The notes below the pieces were generated by a model that saw nothing but the letters and a program-made list of their open reading frames with translations, was not told the DNA's origin and did no database searches. A program made the translations under genes and the position numbers. From positions 7,999,898-8,063,897 of the forward strand of contig NC_049994.1 of the NCBI RefSeq assembly GCF_000003815.2: a DNA stretch of 64,000 nt. Reading direction: 5' to 3'. Below, one piece after another: positions 63,475-64,000 of the stretch; the first letter of the stretch is position 1, and the number at the start of each line of letters is the position of its first letter. Origin of the DNA: Branchiostoma floridae (Eukaryota; Chordata; Leptocardii; Amphioxiformes; Branchiostomatidae).

Positions 63475-64000
63475 ACAATGTCTACAAAAGTATTGTAGAC
63501 ATCAAGTAAATACATATTTAGTATGATTAACTTTTGATTGGAAGCATAATTGTGTGTGTGTATGTAAATGTGTTTTTTTTCGTGTGTGTACACTTTACAT
63601 GAGTCATTTATTTTTTCATGTCTTCTAAAAATGCTTAAGTTGATTACACTGTCAAGAATAATGAGATGTGTCATATTATGTTTGTTGTTGGAAATGCCTT
63701 GCATGAACATCTTTTTTTTGATATGGAAAACCCCTATTTGTATATGACCTTTCTTGGTACTTGGACTTAGACCCAATAGGTAATCTCTGGGGGCGTGAAC
63801 AGAGAGTTGGCTATAGTCAACAACAGTTTACATTGATTGCTTAAAAGTAAACAACAGAAAAAAATACACCACTGGTAGATACATTGTTGATTCAGGTTCA
63901 GAACTGTCTGAACTGTCTGTAGCCGCCACGCATCAACTTATGATGCAAGCGGTTGATTGATTTTTCTTGATATAACAGACATTTGGATAAACAAATGTTT
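63475..64000 (+). other. SHMT intron 2, remainder
   Basis: AT-rich, with a TG-rich patch near 63.55 kb. No exon, RNA gene or repeat family is recognised up to the window edge. Confidence 0.5.

Overview
The window looks like genomic DNA of a cephalochordate (amphioxus, Branchiostoma-like). It is AT-rich, its genes are split by GT-AG introns, and it is dense in foldback and non-autonomous DNA transposons, tRNA-derived SINEs and CR1/L2-like non-LTR retrotransposons. The proteins it encodes (NACA, SHMT, SPO16, a secreted 'short-chain collagen C4-like' protein and a Death-domain protein) fit an invertebrate deuterostome. The genus is inferred from recall of such families, not from a search. All gene models below were spliced by hand; every coding junction was checked for reading phase.

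Layout. 1-16.7 kb is gene-poor: tandem repeats, SINEs, MITEs and a few GC-richer unique islands. One convincing first coding exon on the minus strand (start 16,805) has downstream exons I could not find. 16.8-32.3 kb again has no confident gene; it carries a minisatellite, foldback and hAT-like elements and a 5'-truncated non-LTR retrotransposon on the minus strand (30.2-31.76 kb). A complete NACA gene (nascent polypeptide-associated complex alpha, plus strand, 6 coding exons, 216 aa) spans 33,051-36,738 with an ETS/YY1-type promoter near 32.3 kb; a 100-N assembly gap lies in its first coding intron. A 7-coding-exon plus-strand gene (41,464-47,409) encodes a 695-aa coiled-coil protein ending in a Death domain. 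Tail-to-tail with it is a minus-strand, 5-exon gene (51,935-48,620) for a 239-aa secreted, cysteine-rich C4-like protein. Next on the minus strand is a 6-exon gene (57,765-53,476) that I identify as SPO16, the XPF/ERCC1-like meiotic crossover factor, with an apparent C-terminal helix-hairpin-helix part. A full-length 5S rRNA gene sits antisense in one of its introns. At the right edge the first two coding exons of serine hydroxymethyltransferase (SHMT, plus strand) are present; a second, nearly identical non-LTR copy lies just upstream, probably in the SHMT 5' intron.

The genes do not form a pathway. NACA and SHMT are housekeeping genes, SPO16 is meiotic, the Death-domain protein is a probable signalling adaptor and the C4-like protein is extracellular. 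The most interesting points are the SPO16 gene with its nested 5S gene, the unrecognised Death-domain architecture, local duplications that copied splice sites or exon ends in two genes, and one MITE family lying within about 10 bp of the stop codons of two neighbouring genes.
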